From: Nitratireductor sp.
GTDB taxonomy: Bacteria; Pseudomonadota; Alphaproteobacteria; Rhizobiales; Rhizobiaceae
NCBI GenBank assembly: GCA_020441735.1
Contig: JAGRLQ010000056.1
Coordinates: forward strand, 1-13,670
Reading direction: 5' to 3'
DNA length: 13,670 nt
A model generated the notes under the pieces. It saw nothing but the letters and a program-made list of their open reading frames with translations, was not told the origin of the DNA and made no database searches. Positions 6,255 through 13,311 of the stretch are shown in pieces. The position numbers and the translations under genes are program-made. The first letter of the stretch is position 1, and every line of letters starts with the position of its first letter.

Positions 6255-7334
6255 ATGGCCCGTATCACCCTTCGCCAATTGCTCGATCACGCTGCCGAGA
6301 ACGGCTACGGCGTGCCCGCATTCAACATCAACAACATGGAACAGGGGCTGGCCATCATGGAAGCCGCCCAGGAATGCGATGCGCCGGTCATCATCCAGGC
6401 CTCGCGCGGCGCGCGCTCCTATGCCGGCGACATCATGCTGGCGAAGATGATTGACGCACTGACCGAAATGTATCCCGCCATCCCGCTCTGCATGCATCAG
6501 GACCACGGCAACAATGAAGCGACCTGCATGACGGCGATCCGCCACGGCTTCACCTCGGTGATGATGGACGGTTCGCTGGAAGCCGACATGAAGACGCCGG
6601 CATCCTACGATTACAACGTTGCGATCACCGAGCGGGTTGCCAGAATGGCACATTGGGTGGGGGCGTCGGTCGAGGGCGAGTTGGGCGTGCTTGGCTCGCT
6701 CGAGACCGGCGAAGCCGAAGCCGAGGATGGTTCGGGCGCAGAGGGAAAACTCTCCCACGACCAGTTGCTGACCGATCCCGACCAGGCCGTTGATTTCGTC
6801 ACCCGCACCAAGGTCGATGCGCTGGCAATTGCCTGCGGCACGTCTCACGGCGCCTACAAGTTTTCCCGCAAGCCCGATGGCGATATCCTTGCCATGAAGG
6901 TCATCGAGGAAATCCACCACAAGCTACCCAATACGCATCTTGTCATGCACGGGTCTTCCTCGGTTCCGCAGGAGTTGCAGGACATCATCAACGCGTTTGG
7001 CGGCGAGATGCCGCAAACCTTTGGCGTGCCGGTAGAGGAGATCGTGCGCGGCATCAAACATGGCGTTCGCAAGGTCAACATCGATACCGACTGCCGCATG
7101 GCGATGACCGGCCAGTTCCGCAAGCTGGCACAGGAAAAACCTTCGGAATTCGACCCGCGCAAATTCCTCAAGCCCGCCATGGACGCGATGCGCGATCTCT
7201 GCCGCGAGCGCTTCGAGGCCTTCGGCACCGCAGGCAACGCTGCGAAGATCACCGTGATCCCGATGGACGAAATGGCAAAACGCTATGCAGCGGGAAGCCT
7301 CGATCCGCAGATCGCAACGGCGCGTGCCGCATAA
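6255..7334 (+). CDS. cbbA: Class II fructose-bisphosphate aldolase, CbbA
   Basis: CbbA is a zinc aldolase condensing dihydroxyacetone phosphate with glyceraldehyde-3-phosphate (giving fructose-1,6-bisphosphate) or with erythrose-4-phosphate (giving sedoheptulose-1,7-bisphosphate). The 359-residue chain has GVPAFNINNMEQ (19-30), the HQDHGNN segment (81-87) with catalytic D83 and zinc ligand H84, VEGELGVLG (139-147), GTSHGAYKF with zinc ligand H198, HGSSSVP with zinc ligand H232, and the phosphate-binding VNIDTD (274-279). These mark the Calvin-cycle class II type. Its ribosome site GGGAGG (6241-6246) lies inside the last codons of cbbT, so translation is probably coupled. In the R. sphaeroides and R. 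capsulatus cbbII operons cbbG sits between cbbT and cbbA. Here the two are only 3 bases apart and cbbG is missing. Confidence 0.96.
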   Translation: MARITLRQLLDHAAENGYGVPAFNINNMEQGLAIMEAAQECDAPVIIQASRGARSYAGDIMLAKMIDALTEMYPAIPLCMHQDHGNNEATCMTAIRHGFTSVMMDGSLEADMKTPASYDYNVAITERVARMAHWVGASVEGELGVLGSLETGEAEAEDGSGAEGKLSHDQLLTDPDQAVDFVTRTKVDALAIACGTSHGAYKFSRKPDGDILAMKVIEEIHHKLPNTHLVMHGSSSVPQELQDIINAFGGEMPQTFGVPVEEIVRGIKHGVRKVNIDTDCRMAMTGQFRKLAQEKPSEFDPRKFLKPAMDAMRDLCRERFEAFGTAGNAAKITVIPMDEMAKRYAAGSLDPQIATARAA

Positions 7335-7364
7335 CCCACAGTTTCCTACACGGAGGATTTCATC

Positions 7365-8750
7365 ATGGACCAGTCGAACCGCTACGCAAACCTGAACCTG
7401 CGCGAAGAAGATCTCATTGCCGAGGGACGGCATATTCTCGTTGCCTACATCATGAAGCCCAAACAGGGCTATGGGTATCTCGAGACGGCAGCCCACTTTG
7501 CTGCCGAATCCTCGACCGGCACCAATGTCGATGTCTCCACCACGGATGACTTCACCCGCGGCGTCGATGCGCTCGTCTACGAGATCGACGAGAAACAGGA
7601 ACTCATGAAGATTGCCTATCCGATCGAACTGTTCGACCGTAACATCATCGATGGCCGTGCTATGATCTGCTCGTTTCTGACCCTGGCGATCGGCAACAAC
7701 CAGGGCATGGGCGACGTCGAATACGCCAAGATGCACGACTTCTACGTGCCGCCGGCCTTGTTGCGCCTGTTCGACGGCCCGTCGACGACGATCCGCGATC
7801 TCTGGCGCGTGCTTGGCCGTCCGGTGGTCGATGGCGGCTTCATCGTCGGCACCATCATCAAGCCAAAGCTCGGCCTGAGGCCAAAGCCGTTTGCCGATGC
7901 CTGCTACGATTTCTGGCTCGGCGGAGATTTCATCAAGAACGACGAGCCGCAGGGCAACCAGCTCTTTGCGCCGCTGAAGGAGACGATCCCGCTTGTCGCC
8001 GACGCGATGAAACGTGCGCAGGACGAAACCGGCGAGGCCAAGCTTTTCTCGGCCAACATCACTGCCGATGATCACTACGAGATGCTGGCGCGTGCCGAAT
8101 TCATTCTCGAGACCTTCGCCGAGAATGCCGACCATGTCGCTTTCCTGGTCGATGGCTACGTCACCGGGCCGGCGGCGATCACCACAGCGCGCAGAACCTT
8201 CCCCAAACAGTACCTGCACTATCACCGCGCAGGCCACGGCGCGGTAACCTCGCCGCAGTCGATGCGCGGCTACACCGCCTTCGTCCTTTCGAAGATGGCG
8301 CGCCTGCAGGGCGCTTCGGGCATCCATACCGGCACCATGGGGTTCGGCAAGATGGAAGGTGAGGCAGCCGACAAGCTGATGGCCTACATGATCACCGACG
8401 ATAGTGCCGATGGGCCGTACTACCACCAGGAATGGCTCGGCATGAACCCGACGACGCCGATCATCTCGGGCGGCATGAACGCGCTCAGAATGCCCGGCTT
8501 CTTCGAAAATCTCGGCCACTCCAACCTGATCATGACAGCCGGCGGTGGTTCCTTCGGTCATATCGATGGCGCGGCTGCAGGCGCCACCTCGCTGCGTCAG
8601 GCCGAGCAGTGCTGGAAGGAAGGCGCCAATCCGGTCGAGTTTGCACGCGATCACCAGGAGTTTGCCCGTGCCTTCCAGAGCTTCCCGCAGGATGCTGACA
8701 AGCTTTATCCCGGCTGGCGCGAAGCGCTGAGGATCAACTCGGCCGCCTGA
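7365..8750 (+). CDS. cbbM: RuBisCO large subunit, form II, CbbM
   Basis: CbbM carboxylates (or oxygenates) ribulose-1,5-bisphosphate. The 461-residue chain aligns without offset to the R. rubrum form II enzyme through the active site: E48, N111, K166 in GTIIKPKLGLRPKP, the carbamylated lysine K191 with D193 and E194 in GGDFIKNDEPQG, H287 in HYHRAGHGAV, H321, loop-6 K329 in MGFGKMEGE, and S368 in SGGMNAL. All catalytic residues are present, so it should be a true RuBisCO and not a RuBisCO-like form IV protein. No small-subunit gene follows, as expected for form II. A strong GGAGG (7352-7356) lies 8 bases before the ATG, the best ribosome site in the operon, fitting high expression. No activase gene is nearby. 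The form II enzyme has low CO2/O2 specificity, so low oxygen or high CO2 is the likely setting (inference). Confidence 0.98.
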   Translation: MDQSNRYANLNLREEDLIAEGRHILVAYIMKPKQGYGYLETAAHFAAESSTGTNVDVSTTDDFTRGVDALVYEIDEKQELMKIAYPIELFDRNIIDGRAMICSFLTLAIGNNQGMGDVEYAKMHDFYVPPALLRLFDGPSTTIRDLWRVLGRPVVDGGFIVGTIIKPKLGLRPKPFADACYDFWLGGDFIKNDEPQGNQLFAPLKETIPLVADAMKRAQDETGEAKLFSANITADDHYEMLARAEFILETFAENADHVAFLVDGYVTGPAAITTARRTFPKQYLHYHRAGHGAVTSPQSMRGYTAFVLSKMARLQGASGIHTGTMGFGKMEGEAADKLMAYMITDDSADGPYYHQEWLGMNPTTPIISGGMNALRMPGFFENLGHSNLIMTAGGGSFGHIDGAAAGATSLRQAEQCWKEGANPVEFARDHQEFARAFQSFPQDADKLYPGWREALRINSAA

Positions 8751-8770
8751 TCGGGACCGCAATCGCATCG

Positions 8771-8794
8771 CCCGCCGTCTGCAATGGCGGCGGG
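8771..8794 (+). promoter_or_regulatory. Strong GC hairpin between cbbM and cbbE
   Basis: CCCGCCGTC (8771-8779) and GGCGGCGGG (8786-8794) form a nine-pair stem, with one G-U, around a six-base loop TGCAAT. It starts 20 bases after the cbbM stop and ends 25 bases before cbbE. The bases that follow are AAAACACC, with no T-run, so it is not a standard intrinsic terminator. In many operons such structures protect the 3' end of an upstream message from exonucleases or lower downstream expression. Here that would favour abundant RuBisCO over the repair enzymes. The structure is seen and its role is inferred. Confidence 0.6.
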
Positions 8795-8819
8795 AAAACA
8801 CCTCAAATCCGGAACCGCC

Positions 8820-9527
8820 ATGCCCAGCACGATTATTGCGCCTTCGATCCTGTCGTCCGACTTCTCGCGCCTCGGCGAGGAGATCGAGGATGTTGTGGAA
8901 GCCGGTGCCGACTGGATCCACATCGACGTGATGGACGGTCATTTCGTGCCCAACATCACCTTCGGCCCGCCGGTGATCAAGGCGGTGCGCGACAGGACCG
9001 ACAAGGTCTTCGATTGCCACCTGATGATCGAACCGGTCGATCCCTATCTTGCCGCCTTTGCCGATGCCGGCTGCGATATCATCACCGTGCATGCGGAGGC
9101 GACCACCCATCTCGACCGCTCGCTGCAGGCGATCCGCGATCTGGGCAGGAAGGCAGGCGTCTCGCTCAACCCGTCGACGCCGGAAAATGTCATCGAATAT
9201 GTGCTCGACCGGCTCGATCTCATTCTGCTGATGACGGTGAACCCGGGCTTTGGCGGCCAGAAGTTCATTCACCCGGTTGTCGACAAGGTCGCGCGGATCA
9301 AACAGATGATCGGCGATCGTCCGATCCACATCGAGATCGATGGCGGTGTAACACCGGAAACCGCGCCATTGGTGGCGAAAGCCGGCGCCGACGTGCTGGT
9401 GGCAGGTTCTGCCGTCTTCAAGGGCGGCACGAAAGACGCCTACCGCGCCAACATCGAGGCGATCCGGAATGCGGCCAATGGGGCAGCCGGTCGTGCGGGT
9501 GCAGGGGGAAAATCCCATGCCGCTTGA
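8820..9527 (+). CDS. cbbE: Ribulose-phosphate 3-epimerase, CbbE
   Basis: CbbE interconverts xylulose-5-phosphate and ribulose-5-phosphate, feeding CbbP. The 235-residue TIM barrel has IAPSIL (6-11), IHIDVMDGHFVPN (33-45) with metal ligands H34 and D36, H67 in CHLM, the NPGFGGQKF loop (141-149), IEIDGGV with D174, and the phosphate-binding VAGSAVF (194-200). D36 and D174 are the acid/base pair. ATG 8820 is chosen because MPSTIIAPSIL is the usual N-terminus and GGAA lies just upstream. The in-frame ATG at 8784 falls inside the hairpin loop and stem and has no ribosome site. The C-terminus carries a short Gly/Ala-rich tail (about 221-235) whose codons also contain the ribosome site of cbbY. The stop overlaps the cbbY start by 11 bases. 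Confidence 0.95.
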   Translation: MPSTIIAPSILSSDFSRLGEEIEDVVEAGADWIHIDVMDGHFVPNITFGPPVIKAVRDRTDKVFDCHLMIEPVDPYLAAFADAGCDIITVHAEATTHLDRSLQAIRDLGRKAGVSLNPSTPENVIEYVLDRLDLILLMTVNPGFGGQKFIHPVVDKVARIKQMIGDRPIHIEIDGGVTPETAPLVAKAGADVLVAGSAVFKGGTKDAYRANIEAIRNAANGAAGRAGAGGKSHAA

Positions 9528-10221
9528 AGCCCTGATTTTCGATGTTGATGGCACGCTAGCCGAAACCGAGGAACTGCACCGCCAGGCTTTCAACGAGGCC
9601 TTTGGCGAGTTCGGGCTGGATTGGCACTGGAGCATGGACGATTACCGTGTCCTGCTGCGCACCACCGGCGGCAAGGAGCGCATCAGGGCCCATGCGGAAA
9701 CGATTGGCAAAACGCTCGACGATGATTTCATCCGCGAACTCCATGCCCGCAAGACCGAGCGCTATGGCGAACTGATGGCTTCGGGGGCCATTACCCTTCG
9801 CCCCGGCATTGAGGAACTTATAGCAGAGGCTGCCGTCTCGGGGATAAGACTGGCGATTGCCACCACGACCAGCCGGCCCAATGTCGATGCGCTGATCCGA
9901 GCTGCCTGCGGGCGCGAGGCGCAGGGCATCTTCGAGGTGATTGCTGCCGGAGACGAGGTTGCGGCCAAGAAGCCGGCGCCGGATGTCTACCAATTGGCGT
10001 TGCGCCGTCTAGGGCTTGACGCATCGCGCTGCATCGCTCTTGAGGATTCCGCAAATGGATTGAAGTCCGCCCTTGCGGCAGGGCTTCAAACCATTGTCTC
10101 ACCCGGCCATTACACCAATGGCGAGGATTTCAGCGGCGCGCTTTGCGTTATTGCGGACTACGGCACGCTTTCCATTGACGAAGTTATCGGCATTCTCGAT
10201 ACAGTCCCTGAACCCGCCTGA
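9517..10221 (+). CDS. cbbY: HAD-family phosphatase CbbY (xylulose-1,5-bisphosphate phosphatase)
   Basis: This 234-residue HAD hydrolase has nucleophile D9 and acid D11 in FDVDGTLAETEELHR (8-22), the CbbY-typical TTGGKER in the cap (49-55), motif II Thr/Ser in ATTTSRPN (115-122), motif III lysines in KKPAPD (151-156), and motif IV acidic residues in LEDSANG (175-181). Characterised CbbY proteins hydrolyse xylulose-1,5-bisphosphate, a misfire product of RuBisCO that blocks its active site. Position next to cbbM supports the same role here. The upstream frame is open to 9469, but ATG 9517 is chosen. It begins the usual N-terminus and has GGGGGAA (9504-9510) before it. It overlaps the end of cbbE by 11 bases, so the two are probably translationally coupled. 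Confidence 0.92.
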   Translation: MPLEALIFDVDGTLAETEELHRQAFNEAFGEFGLDWHWSMDDYRVLLRTTGGKERIRAHAETIGKTLDDDFIRELHARKTERYGELMASGAITLRPGIEELIAEAAVSGIRLAIATTTSRPNVDALIRAACGREAQGIFEVIAAGDEVAAKKPAPDVYQLALRRLGLDASRCIALEDSANGLKSALAAGLQTIVSPGHYTNGEDFSGALCVIADYGTLSIDEVIGILDTVPEPA

Positions 10222-10233
10222 AGCCGCCTGAAG
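10214..10233 (+). repeat. 10-bp perfect tandem duplication at the cbbY stop
   Basis: ccgcctgaag occurs twice in a row (10214-10223 and 10224-10233), with a partial third echo (cccgcgaag) after it. The cbbY stop codon TGA (10219-10221) is inside the first copy. The second copy carries a TGA in another frame. It looks like simple replication slippage, and no function is evident. Confidence 0.8.
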
Positions 10234-10259
10234 CCCGCGAAGGAACGAGAGGAAACCCC

Positions 10260-10817
10260 ATGGCCGCCGTGCCCCCGATTTGCGATTTCGGCTGGAAGCC
10301 CGCCGATGCACAACTGCCCGGCACCGATGGCGAAACCCATTCGATCCTTGATCAGGCAGGTCCCAACGGCCTGGTCGTTGTCTTCATCTGCAATCACTGC
10401 CCTTATGTGGTCGCGGTGATCGACCGCATCGTGCGCGAGGCCAACGCGCTCAGGGAAATCGGCATCGGTTTCGTTGCCATCTCGGCTAATGATGTTGAAA
10501 CCTATCCCCAGGACTCCTTCGACAATATGAAGCGGTTTGCAGAGGCGCATCGTTTTCCCTTTCCCTATCTCTATGACGAAAGTCAGGAGGTTGCCCGCAC
10601 CTGGGATGCCGTCTGCACGCCCGATTTCTTCGGCTTCAACGCGGCCATGGAATTGCAGTATCGCGGCCGTCTCGATGCTTCGCGCAAGGAGGCGGGGCCT
10701 GCCGATCTGCGCCGCGACCTCTTCGAGGCGATGAAGCAGATCGCCGAAACGGGGGAGGGGCCGCGCGAGCAGATCGCTTCCATGGGCTGTTCGATCAAGT
10801 GGAAGGAAGCGGCGTGA
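10260..10817 (+). CDS. Thioredoxin/peroxiredoxin-like protein in the cbb operon
   Basis: The 185-residue soluble protein has a thioredoxin-like fold pattern. A hydrophobic strand GLVVVFICNHCPYV (37-50) ends in a C44-N-H-C47-P motif where thioredoxins carry CGPC. The strand FVAISAND is at 71-78, and C119-T-P in AVCTPDFFGF (117-126) matches the cis-proline loop. A C-terminal GCSIKWK holds C177. It resembles the uncharacterised peroxiredoxin-like group typified by the NHCPY motif, usually called 'thioredoxin family protein'. There is no signal peptide, so it is probably cytoplasmic. The ribosome site is GAGAGG about 7 bases before ATG. It lies 38 bases after cbbY and overlaps cbbZ by 4 bases (GTGA), so it belongs to the operon. 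The substrate is unknown. Thiol repair or redox control of a Calvin enzyme is conceivable but not shown. Confidence 0.85.
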   Translation: MAAVPPICDFGWKPADAQLPGTDGETHSILDQAGPNGLVVVFICNHCPYVVAVIDRIVREANALREIGIGFVAISANDVETYPQDSFDNMKRFAEAHRFPFPYLYDESQEVARTWDAVCTPDFFGFNAAMELQYRGRLDASRKEAGPADLRRDLFEAMKQIAETGEGPREQIASMGCSIKWKEAA

Positions 10818-11524
10818 ACACGATCTTCGCCCAATCGGGCGACCGCTGCGGCTGGCCGCAGGTCATCCTGTTCGACCTTGACGGCACGCTGATCGATTCC
10901 GCACCCGACATTGCCGCCGCCGTAAACCGCCTGCTCGGCGAGGACGGTCATGAAGCGCTCTCGCTCGACGAGGTTCGCTCGATGATCGGCAATGGCGTGA
11001 AAAAGCTCGTCGAGCGTGCCTATGTCGCCCGCCATGCCGCACTTGAAGGGGGAGCCCTTGAGGAAACCACCGACCGCATGATGGCGATCTATGGCGATCA
11101 TCTGACGGTTGAAACCGTGCTGCTGCCCGGTGCTGCCGAAATTCTTGCCGCCTATCACAAGGCGCGGGTGAAACTCGGCGTCGTCACCAACAAGCCGGAA
11201 GCCTTTACGCGCACGATCCTCGACCATTTCGGCCTTTCGGAAATCATCGATGTGGTTGTCGGCGGCGACACCGGCCCCGAGCGAAAGCCTGCGCCGGACA
11301 TGCTCAACCACGCGCTTGCGCAGACGGGCTTTACCGCCAGCCGCGCTTTGATGGTGGGCGACAGCCCCGCCGATATCGGCGCGGCAAAAGCCGCTTTCAT
11401 GGCCTCGGTCGCCGTGCGCGGCGGCTATACCAACGTTCCGGTCGAGGACCTCGGCGCCGACATCGTTATCGACAGCCTTGCAGAGCTTCCTGCCGCCATC
11501 GAGCGGTTGAAGCAGCCAGCCTGA
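10814..11524 (+). CDS. cbbZ: Phosphoglycolate phosphatase, CbbZ/Gph
   Basis: CbbZ hydrolyses 2-phosphoglycolate, the product of RuBisCO oxygenation, to glycolate. The 236-residue HAD protein has FDLDGTLIDSAPDI (20-33) with nucleophile D21 and acid D23, the cap motif MIGNGVKKLVERAY (57-70) typical of Gph, motif II VTNKPEAF (124-131), motif III ERKPAPDML (156-164) with K158, and motif IV VGDSPADIGAAKAA (181-194) with D183 and D187. The preferred start is GTG 10814. It overlaps the preceding stop as GTGA and has GGAAGGAAG (10801-10809) in place. A second GTG at 10799 in the same frame would add five residues and lacks that ribosome site. This is the last gene of the operon. CbbY, on the other side of the thioredoxin-like gene, is a paralogous HAD enzyme with a different target. 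Confidence 0.93.
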   Translation: MNTIFAQSGDRCGWPQVILFDLDGTLIDSAPDIAAAVNRLLGEDGHEALSLDEVRSMIGNGVKKLVERAYVARHAALEGGALEETTDRMMAIYGDHLTVETVLLPGAAEILAAYHKARVKLGVVTNKPEAFTRTILDHFGLSEIIDVVVGGDTGPERKPAPDMLNHALAQTGFTASRALMVGDSPADIGAAKAAFMASVAVRGGYTNVPVEDLGADIVIDSLAELPAAIERLKQPA

Positions 11525-11530
11525 TTTCCC

Positions 11531-11545
11531 CGGCGCCTTTCGCCG
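11531..11545 (+). terminator. Possible terminator of the cbb operon
   Basis: CGGCG (11531-11535) pairs with CGCCG (11541-11545) around the loop CCTTT, starting 7 bases after the cbbZ stop. The bases after it (CGTCTTCCTC) are pyrimidine-rich but not a true T-run, so termination may be partial. Its position at the end of the operon, before a gap of about 170 bases, supports the call. Confidence 0.4.
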
Positions 11546-11570
11546 CGTCTTCCTCAAAAGTATACTGCCC

Positions 11571-11598
11571 TTGTCAATTTTCATGCGGCTGATATGTG
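11571..11598 (+). promoter_or_regulatory. Candidate promoter of mrp
   Basis: In the gap 11525-11695, TTGTCA (11571-11576) is followed after 16 bases by TATGTG (11593-11598). The -35 matches the sigma-70 consensus well and the -10 only partly. It would give a leader of about 90 bases before the mrp ATG at 11696. The gap after the operon suggests mrp has its own promoter, though read-through from cbb is also possible. Confidence 0.3.
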
Positions 11599-11695
11599 AG
11601 GGCAAACCGCGCATTTGGCGCGAACATTCCTTGCAGCAGCATACCGCCCGGACAGGCTCACTAGCCAGGGCAGGCGCAGACGGAAAGCATTCCAG

Positions 11696-12847
11696 ATGAT
11701 CTTCAGACGCAAACCGGATTCGGAGAAGTCGGTCAGCGAAAAGACCGTTCTCGACAAACTTGCCACCATCACCATGCCCGATGGCCGCGATATCGTTGCC
11801 GCTGGCATGGTCGAGGGCGTTCACCTGTCGAAGGATGTGGCGATCATTTCCCTCACCGTGCCCGCTGAACAGGCCCAGGCGATGGAGCCCCTGCGGGCGG
11901 TCGCCGAAAAGTCCGTCTCGCAACTGCCGGGGATTGCCAAAGCCTCCGTCATCCTGACCGCCGAGCGCAAGGCCGGTAGCGCTACGCCGCGGCCAGCCGC
12001 ACCTGCCGGCGCAAGACCGGCTCAGGCGGGACAGGGCGCGCCGAAACCGAAAGCCGGCGTGCCGGGCATCAAATCGATCATTGCCGTCGCCTCCGGCAAG
12101 GGCGGTGTCGGCAAGTCGACCACCTCCGTCAACCTGGCGCTGGCCCTTGCCTCCCTCGGCAAGCGGGTCGGCATTCTCGATGCCGATGTCTACGGCCCGT
12201 CGCTGCCGCGCATGCTCGGTGTCACCGGAAAACCCACTGCAAGGGGCCGCACGCTTTCGCCGATGGAAGGTTACGGCCTCAAGGTCATGTCCATGGGCTT
12301 TCTCGTCGAGGAGGAAACACCGATGATCTGGCGCGGGCCGATGGTGATTTCCGCGCTCACCCAGATGCTGCGCGAGGTCGAGTGGGGCGATCTCGACATC
12401 CTCGTCGTCGACATGCCGCCGGGCACGGGCGACGCGCAACTGACCATGGCCCAGCAGGTGCCGCTTGCCGGTGCCGTCATCGTCTCGACCCCCCAGGACA
12501 TCGCGCTGATCGATGCTCGCAAGGGCATTGCCATGTTCAAGCGTGTCGAAGTGCCGATCCTCGGCATCATCGAGAACATGTCGACCTTCATCTGCCCCCA
12601 TTGCGGCGAGCGCTCCGACATCTTCGGCCATGGCGGTGCCCGCGAGGAAGCGGCCAAGGATGGCGTTGCCTTTCTCGGCGAAGTGCCGCTGCACATCGAC
12701 ATCCGCACCAATTCCGATGGCGGCACGCCGGTCACCGTCTCCAATCCCAACGGCCCGCACGCCGCCGTCTACCGCGAGATCGCGGCCAAAGTGCTTGAGG
12801 CGATGGAGACGGCTGCTGAAGCAGGGCCCGAGATCGTGTTCGAGTAG
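11696..12847 (+). CDS. mrp: Mrp/ApbC-type iron-sulfur cluster carrier ATPase
   Basis: Mrp/ApbC proteins are P-loop ATPases that bind and pass on Fe-S clusters in the cytoplasm. The 383-residue chain has an N-terminal MIP18/DUF59-like domain (about 13-90, with MPDGRDIVAAGMVEGV at 27-42). An Ala/Pro/Lys-rich linker follows (about 94-122), then the ATPase domain. The deviant Walker A is SGKGGVGKS (133-141). Next come DADVYGPSLP (162-171), WRGPMV (212-217), the Walker B-like VVDMPPGTGD (237-246), and the cluster-binding C300-P-H-C303 in FICPHCGERSD. The frame is open from a TTG at 11615, but ATG 11696 gives the expected N-terminus and has GGAAAG upstream. It lies 171 bases after cbbZ in the same direction and converges on the small secreted protein gene. 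A direct metabolic tie to carbon fixation is not evident. Confidence 0.93.
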   Translation: MIFRRKPDSEKSVSEKTVLDKLATITMPDGRDIVAAGMVEGVHLSKDVAIISLTVPAEQAQAMEPLRAVAEKSVSQLPGIAKASVILTAERKAGSATPRPAAPAGARPAQAGQGAPKPKAGVPGIKSIIAVASGKGGVGKSTTSVNLALALASLGKRVGILDADVYGPSLPRMLGVTGKPTARGRTLSPMEGYGLKVMSMGFLVEEETPMIWRGPMVISALTQMLREVEWGDLDILVVDMPPGTGDAQLTMAQQVPLAGAVIVSTPQDIALIDARKGIAMFKRVEVPILGIIENMSTFICPHCGERSDIFGHGGAREEAAKDGVAFLGEVPLHIDIRTNSDGGTPVTVSNPNGPHAAVYREIAAKVLEAMETAAEAGPEIVFE

Positions 12848-12857
12848 GGGGCAGCAC

Positions 12858-13247
12858 TCAGTCCCGGTAGAGAACCGCCGGCCATTGCTCGACGGCATAG
12901 TCGCAGGCTGTATCGACCCCAAAGATCTTGGCGTTGGTGTCCATGTAGCTCCAGCCCTCCTTGAAGTCCGGGCCGTCCTCATTCTCGACGATCTGGGCAG
13001 AGTTCTCGAATTCGCCGACTTCCCTCAGGGCATACCAGTAGCCCTTGTTGCGGGCGACGCCGGGACAGGTCCGGATGCTCCATTCCCACATGCCGTGGCG
13101 GTACATGCCCTTCTGCTGCTGCGGCGACAGGGCCAGGGCCGGTAGAACGGAAATTGCGGTGAGGAGGCCGGCGAATGCCGCGATGCCCAGAAGTGGCAGC
13201 GCCTTTCGGGAATGGGATGGCCGGACATGGAAAAACCGCTTCAGCAT
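12858..13247 (-). CDS. Small secreted protein of unknown function
   Basis: This 129-residue protein opens with a basic stretch (MLKRFFHVRPSHSRK), a hydrophobic core (about 17-39) and an ALA|L-type cleavage site near 39-40, so it is probably exported by Sec. The mature part of about 90 residues is rich in aromatic and charged residues (MYRHGMWEWS at 48-57, KGYWYAL at 68-74, KEGWSYMD at 96-103). It has just two cysteines, C61 and C115, well placed to form one periplasmic disulfide. ATG 13245-13247 has an AGGAT ribosome site 6 bases upstream. I do not recognise the family. Its stop lies 10 bases from the end of convergent mrp, with no clear shared terminator between them. Confidence 0.75.
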   Translation of the reverse strand: MLKRFFHVRPSHSRKALPLLGIAAFAGLLTAISVLPALALSPQQQKGMYRHGMWEWSIRTCPGVARNKGYWYALREVGEFENSAQIVENEDGPDFKEGWSYMDTNAKIFGVDTACDYAVEQWPAVLYRD

Positions 13248-13311
13248 GCGGCGATCCTACCGGCAAAACATTGCGCGAAGCTTGGCGGTTTGGAGTGCCC
13301 GTCACATCTTC

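Noticed and set aside
7365..8750. RuBisCO-like (form IV) protein
   Set aside because: All catalytic and carbamylation residues (K166, K191, D193, E194, H287, K329) are present with form II spacing.
6924..9635. Very long minus-strand open frame (903 codons) across cbbA, cbbM, cbbE
   Set aside because: It lies antisense to three clear enzymes, its translation has no recognisable motif and is rich in H, D, R and G, as expected of a GC-rich shadow frame.
10583..12982. Long minus-strand open frame (799 codons) opposite cbbZ and mrp
   Set aside because: It is antisense to well-supported genes and spans the intergenic gap without any ribosome site or domain, so it is a composition artefact.
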